This document shows, piece after piece, positions 4,661 to 7,113 of a DNA stretch of 7,113 nt (position 1 is its first letter; the number at the start of each line of letters is the position of its first letter). The notes beneath the pieces were generated by a model. It saw only the letters and a list, made by a program, of their open reading frames with translations, did not search any database and was not told the DNA's origin. The position numbers and the translations under genes were made by a program. Source of the stretch: Luteococcus sp043424415 (GTDB taxonomy: Bacteria; Actinomycetota; Actinomycetes; Propionibacteriales; Propionibacteriaceae); NCBI RefSeq assembly GCF_043424415.1, contig NZ_JBHWOO010000079.1, positions 1-7,113 on the forward strand. The letters are read 5' to 3'.

Positions 4661-6028
4661 ATGCCCAACCCCCACGGCAGCACCCCATCCCATGGCCCGG
4701 TCGTCGGCGCCCCCGGCTCCCCCACGCTGGAGGACGGCAGTCCACTGCGTCGCAGCATCGGTACCTGGGGGCTCTACCTGTTCATTCTGGGCGACGTGCT
4801 CGGGGCGGGCGTCTACGTGCTGGTCGGCGAGGTGGCCGGTATCGCGGGCGGGGCGGTCTGGGTGCCCCTGCTGGTGGCCCTGCTGCTGGCGCTGCTGACG
4901 GCCGGCTCCTATGCCGAACTGGCCACCAAGTACCCGCGGGCCGGTGGTTCCTCGCACTATGCGCAGCGCGCCTTCGGACCGTTCTGGGCCTTCCTGGTGG
5001 GCTTCTGCATGTTGGCGGCGGGCATCGTCTCGGTCGGTGCGCTGGCGCTGGGCTTCGCCGGCGACTACTTGGCCGCCTTCGTCGAACTGCCGGTGCCGCT
5101 GACGGTGACGCTCTTCCTGGCGCTGCTGGCCGGCCTGAACATGCGCGGGATCAAGGAGTCGATGGGCGCCAATGCAGTGGCCACCGTCATCGAGGTCTCG
5201 GGCCTGGTGCTGGTGCTGGTGCTCGGCCTGCTGGTGATCGGGCGGGGAGACGCCGACCTGTCGCGCCTGACGCAGCTGGGGACGCCGGGTCACGGCCCGG
5301 TCAGTGCGGTGCTCGCCGCCTCGGTGCTGGCCTTCTACTCCTATGTGGGCTTCGAGACCTCGGTGAATGTCGCCGAGGAGGCGCGCAACCCGGCTCGCTC
5401 CTACCCGCGGGCCCTGTTCGCGGCCCTGGTGACCGCCGGCATTGTCTACGTCGGGGTCGGCGTCGCGGCGAGCGCCATTGTTCCCACCGACCAGCTGGCG
5501 GCAAGTTCAGGTCCGCTGCTGGAGGTGGTGCGTGCCGCCGGCGGCGTGCCCGTGGTCGTCTTCAGCCTCATCGCGCTGGTGGCCGTCGCCAACGGTGCCC
5601 TGCTGACCGGCATCATGGGCTCCCGGCTGGCCTACGGCATGGCCCGCGACGGCCTGCTCCCCTCGGCGCTGGGCCGGGTGCTGCCCCGACGGCGCACCCC
5701 ATGGGTGGCGATCCTGGCCACCACTGGCCTCTCACTGGTGCTGGCGCTGACCGGCGAGATCGACACCCTGGCCTCGACGCTGGTGCTGCTGTTGCTGGTG
5801 GTCTTCTCCAGCGTGAACGTGGCAGTGCTGGTGCTGCGCCGTGAACCGGTCGACCACGAGCACTTCCGGGTCCCCCGGGTGCTGCCGCTGCTGGGGTTGC
5901 TCAGCTGCCTGCTGCTGGCCACCCGCGTCGAGGGCGACACCTGGCGCCTCGGCCTGCCGTTGCTGGCGGTGGGCGCCCTCTTCGCGGCCTTCGCCGCTCG
6001 CCGCAGCCGCACGGTCACCACCCGCTGA
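4661..6028 (+). CDS. APC-superfamily amino-acid permease
   Basis: A 455-residue polytopic membrane protein with about 12 predicted membrane segments, of the amino acid-polyamine-organocation superfamily, moving amino acids or related amines with protons or by exchange. The first membrane segment holds GDVLGAGVYVLVGEVAG (44-60), whose unwound Gly-rich stretch binds the amino and carboxyl groups of substrate in the family. YAELATKYPRAGGSSHYAQRA (84-104) forms the segment 2-3 region. FYSYVGFETSVNVAEE (225-240) with ARNPARSYPRAL (241-252) is the segment 6 and following-loop signature, and SRLAYGMARDGLLP (321-334) is the cytoplasmic loop after segment 8. The length is normal and no break is seen. 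It resembles the YfnA/cationic-amino-acid branch, but the substrate cannot be read from sequence. The first 30 residues are polar and proline-rich. It is probably transcribed alone. The GTG at 4643 would add six residues and is disfavoured. Confidence 0.92.
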   Translation: MPNPHGSTPSHGPVVGAPGSPTLEDGSPLRRSIGTWGLYLFILGDVLGAGVYVLVGEVAGIAGGAVWVPLLVALLLALLTAGSYAELATKYPRAGGSSHYAQRAFGPFWAFLVGFCMLAAGIVSVGALALGFAGDYLAAFVELPVPLTVTLFLALLAGLNMRGIKESMGANAVATVIEVSGLVLVLVLGLLVIGRGDADLSRLTQLGTPGHGPVSAVLAASVLAFYSYVGFETSVNVAEEARNPARSYPRALFAALVTAGIVYVGVGVAASAIVPTDQLAASSGPLLEVVRAAGGVPVVVFSLIALVAVANGALLTGIMGSRLAYGMARDGLLPSALGRVLPRRRTPWVAILATTGLSLVLALTGEIDTLASTLVLLLLVVFSSVNVAVLVLRREPVDHEHFRVPRVLPLLGLLSCLLLATRVEGDTWRLGLPLLAVGALFAAFAARRSRTVTTR

Positions 6029-6040
6029 CATCCGCGCTCC

Positions 6041-6056
6041 TCGGTAGGGCTGCCGA
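6041..6056 (+). terminator. Short hairpin after the permease gene
   Basis: TCGGTA (6041-6046) pairs with TGCCGA (6051-6056), with one G-T wobble and a GGGC loop, 12 bases after the permease stop; TTT follows at 6061-6063. This is a plausible but weak intrinsic terminator. Confidence 0.4.
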
Positions 6057-6077
6057 CAGGTTTCGCCCGCTGCGAAT

Positions 6078-6102
6078 TTTGCCCACCCGAAGGGGTGGGA
6101 AA
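6078..6102. terminator. Strong hairpin between permease and AI-2E-family genes
   Basis: CCCACCC (6082-6088) pairs with GGGTGGG (6093-6099) around a GAAG loop. After one bulged G, TTT (6078-6080) pairs with AAA (6100-6102). This is the strongest stem in the 111-bp gap and is placed to end permease transcription, although no T-run follows. It could also shape the leader of the next gene if that promoter lies further upstream. Confidence 0.5.
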
Positions 6103-6127
6103 GTGGCCTGACCATTGTCCTGCCCGA

Positions 6128-6139
6128 CAGGCTTGGCGC
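6128..6139 (+). promoter_or_regulatory. Candidate -10 for the AI-2E-family gene
   Basis: CAGGCT (6128-6133) fits xAnnnT and ends 6 bases before the GTG at 6140, the same geometry as at the response regulator. A CTGACC (6108-6113) lies only 14 bp upstream, shorter than ideal for a -35. No Shine-Dalgarno sequence is present. Confidence 0.3.
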
Positions 6140-7113
6140 GTGTACAGCGCCGAGAAGCCAGCCATCCACCACCGCGTCCCCAGTGGGCTCGACTATGCCC
6201 TGCGCTTCGGCGTGCCCGCACTCGTCGCGGTCGCCTGCACCTGGGTCGCCGTCTGGGTGATCGGGCGCACCAGTTTCGCCCTGGTGCCGATGGCGATCTC
6301 GCTGCTGGTGACGGCCCTGCTGACCCCGGCCGTGCGCTGGCTCGACCAGAAGACCCCGCTCAACCGCTACCTCAGTGGCGCCCTGCTGCTGGTCGCACTG
6401 CTGGGCGGCGTCTTCACCCTGGTCTGGGCCGCCACCCGCGTGATGGTCCAGCAGATGGGCAGCATCACCGAGACGGGCAAGCGTCTGATCAATGACGGCG
6501 CCGCCTGGCTGCGCGAGGGGCCGCTGAAGATGGACTCGGCCCAGCTGCAACAGGCCACCGACCAGGCCCAGGAGTGGCTCAGCGGCCACAGCGGATCCTT
6601 GGTGCAGAGCGCCATGACCTTCGGCAGCTCGTTGAGCCAGGTCACCGCCATGACGCTGCTGGTGATCGTCAGTGCCTTCTTCTTCCTGGGTGACGGGCCG
6701 GCGATGTGGCGGGCCGTGCTGTGGCTGGTGCCCCCGGCCTCGCGCCGTCGCCAGTACGACGGTTCGCGTCGCGGCTGGCGCAGCCTGGAGCTCTATGCCC
6801 GCACCGCCGTCGTGGTGGCCGCCATCGACGCGATCTTCATCGGCCTGGGCGCCTGGCTGCTCAAGGTGCCCTTCCCCATTCCGGTGGCCATTCTGGTCTT
6901 CGTCAGCGCCTTCATCCCCTTCATCGGTGCCATCGCCTCCGGCGCCGTGGCCGTCGCACTGGCCCTGTTCGCGCACGGCCCCACGACTGCGCTGTTGATG
7001 CTGCTCGTGGTGCTGGCCGTGCAGCAGCTGGAGGGCAATGTGCTGCAGCCGCTGCTGATGGGCAAGACCGTCTCGCTGCACCCCTATGCCGTGATCGTGG
7101 GCGTCAGCCTGGC
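6140..7113 (+). CDS. AI-2E/PerM-family membrane transporter, 3' end cut by the window edge
   Basis: A GTG at 6140 opens 324 codons that continue past the right edge; family members are usually about 350-420 residues. The fold marks of the AI-2E transporter family (PF01594, formerly UPF0118) are clear: membrane segments near 24-41 and 45-64, a third near 79-98, a soluble helical stretch about 100-165 rich in Gln, Glu and Lys, a segment about 166-184, the conserved VFVSAFIPFIGAIASG (253-268), and QQLEGNVLQPLLMGKTVSLHP (295-315). Named members export autoinducer-2 (TqsA) or act in sodium/proton exchange, but most are uncharacterised, so a quorum-sensing role should not be assumed. An alternative in-frame GTG at 6095 would place the start inside the strong hairpin and add residues unlike the family, so 6140 is preferred. 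It lies 111 bp after the permease stop on the same strand, probably as a separate unit. Confidence 0.88.
   Translation, partial: MYSAEKPAIHHRVPSGLDYALRFGVPALVAVACTWVAVWVIGRTSFALVPMAISLLVTALLTPAVRWLDQKTPLNRYLSGALLLVALLGGVFTLVWAATRVMVQQMGSITETGKRLINDGAAWLREGPLKMDSAQLQQATDQAQEWLSGHSGSLVQSAMTFGSSLSQVTAMTLLVIVSAFFFLGDGPAMWRAVLWLVPPASRRRQYDGSRRGWRSLELYARTAVVVAAIDAIFIGLGAWLLKVPFPIPVAILVFVSAFIPFIGAIASGAVAVALALFAHGPTTALLMLLVVLAVQQLEGNVLQPLLMGKTVSLHPYAVIVGVSL

Noticed and set aside
3875..5293. Long minus-strand open frame of 472 codons across CDF and permease genes
   Set aside because: It spans two well-supported genes and an intergenic region, has a repetitive His/Gln/Arg composition and shows no recognisable domain.
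6050..6138. Imperfect direct repeat (TGCC-GACAGG near 6051-6060 and TGCCCGACAGG at 6121-6131) as a riboswitch or paired operator
   Set aside because: The similarity is short and needs a gap; no riboswitch core could be recognised around it.
6095..6139. Earlier GTG start for the AI-2E-family gene
   Set aside because: It falls inside a strong hairpin and adds residues with Cys, Trp and Pro that do not look like the family's N-terminus.
5732..7081. Minus-strand open frame of 449 codons across the permease end and AI-2E gene
   Set aside because: Same composition bias, and antisense to clear membrane protein genes on the plus strand.

Overview
This is a GC-rich, densely coded bacterial window with strong C/G third-position bias, GTG starts, probable leaderless starts and an MprAB-type two-component system. 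Together these point to an Actinomycetota chromosome. A propionibacterial-type relative is possible, but I cannot prove genus or family from this sequence. No rRNA, tRNA, CRISPR array, transposase or integrase was seen, so this looks like chromosomal backbone.

Layout. (1) Bases 1-551, minus strand: the N-terminal two thirds of an MhpD-type 2-keto-4-pentenoate hydratase, running off the left edge. (2) Bases 552-776: a 225-bp divergent intergenic region unusually rich in inverted repeats, including a perfect 14-bp pair 49 bp apart. (3) Bases 777-2968, plus strand: an OmpR/PhoB-family response regulator and a HAMP-containing sensor histidine kinase, closest in my reading to mycobacterial MprA and MprB. 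The HtrA/PepD protease gene that follows mprAB in mycobacteria is absent; a hairpin terminator follows instead. (4) Bases 3078-4537: a two-gene, translationally coupled operon of a short lipoprotein carrying a one-lobe remnant of a solute-binding domain and a divergent cation diffusion facilitator (CDF) transporter without the usual HxxxD metal residues. (5) Bases 4525-4660: a 4 x 16-bp tandem repeat that begins inside the last codons of the CDF gene, then a set of mutually exclusive inverted repeats, then a probable leaderless promoter. (6) Bases 4661-6028: an APC-superfamily amino-acid permease. (7) Bases 6140-7113: an AI-2E/PerM-family membrane protein, running off the right edge.

How they may work together. 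The regulator and kinase form one signalling unit, probably sensing envelope state through the kinase's extracytoplasmic loop of about 125 residues. The lipoprotein and CDF are probably one functional unit, because their stop and start codons overlap (ATGA) and the CDF has a strong ribosome binding site inside the lipoprotein gene. Whether the two-component system controls that pair is only suggested by adjacency. The permease and the AI-2E-family protein look like separate transcription units. The most unusual content is the solute-binding lipoprotein paired with a CDF transporter, and the two structured intergenic regions (597-765 and 4525-4638).
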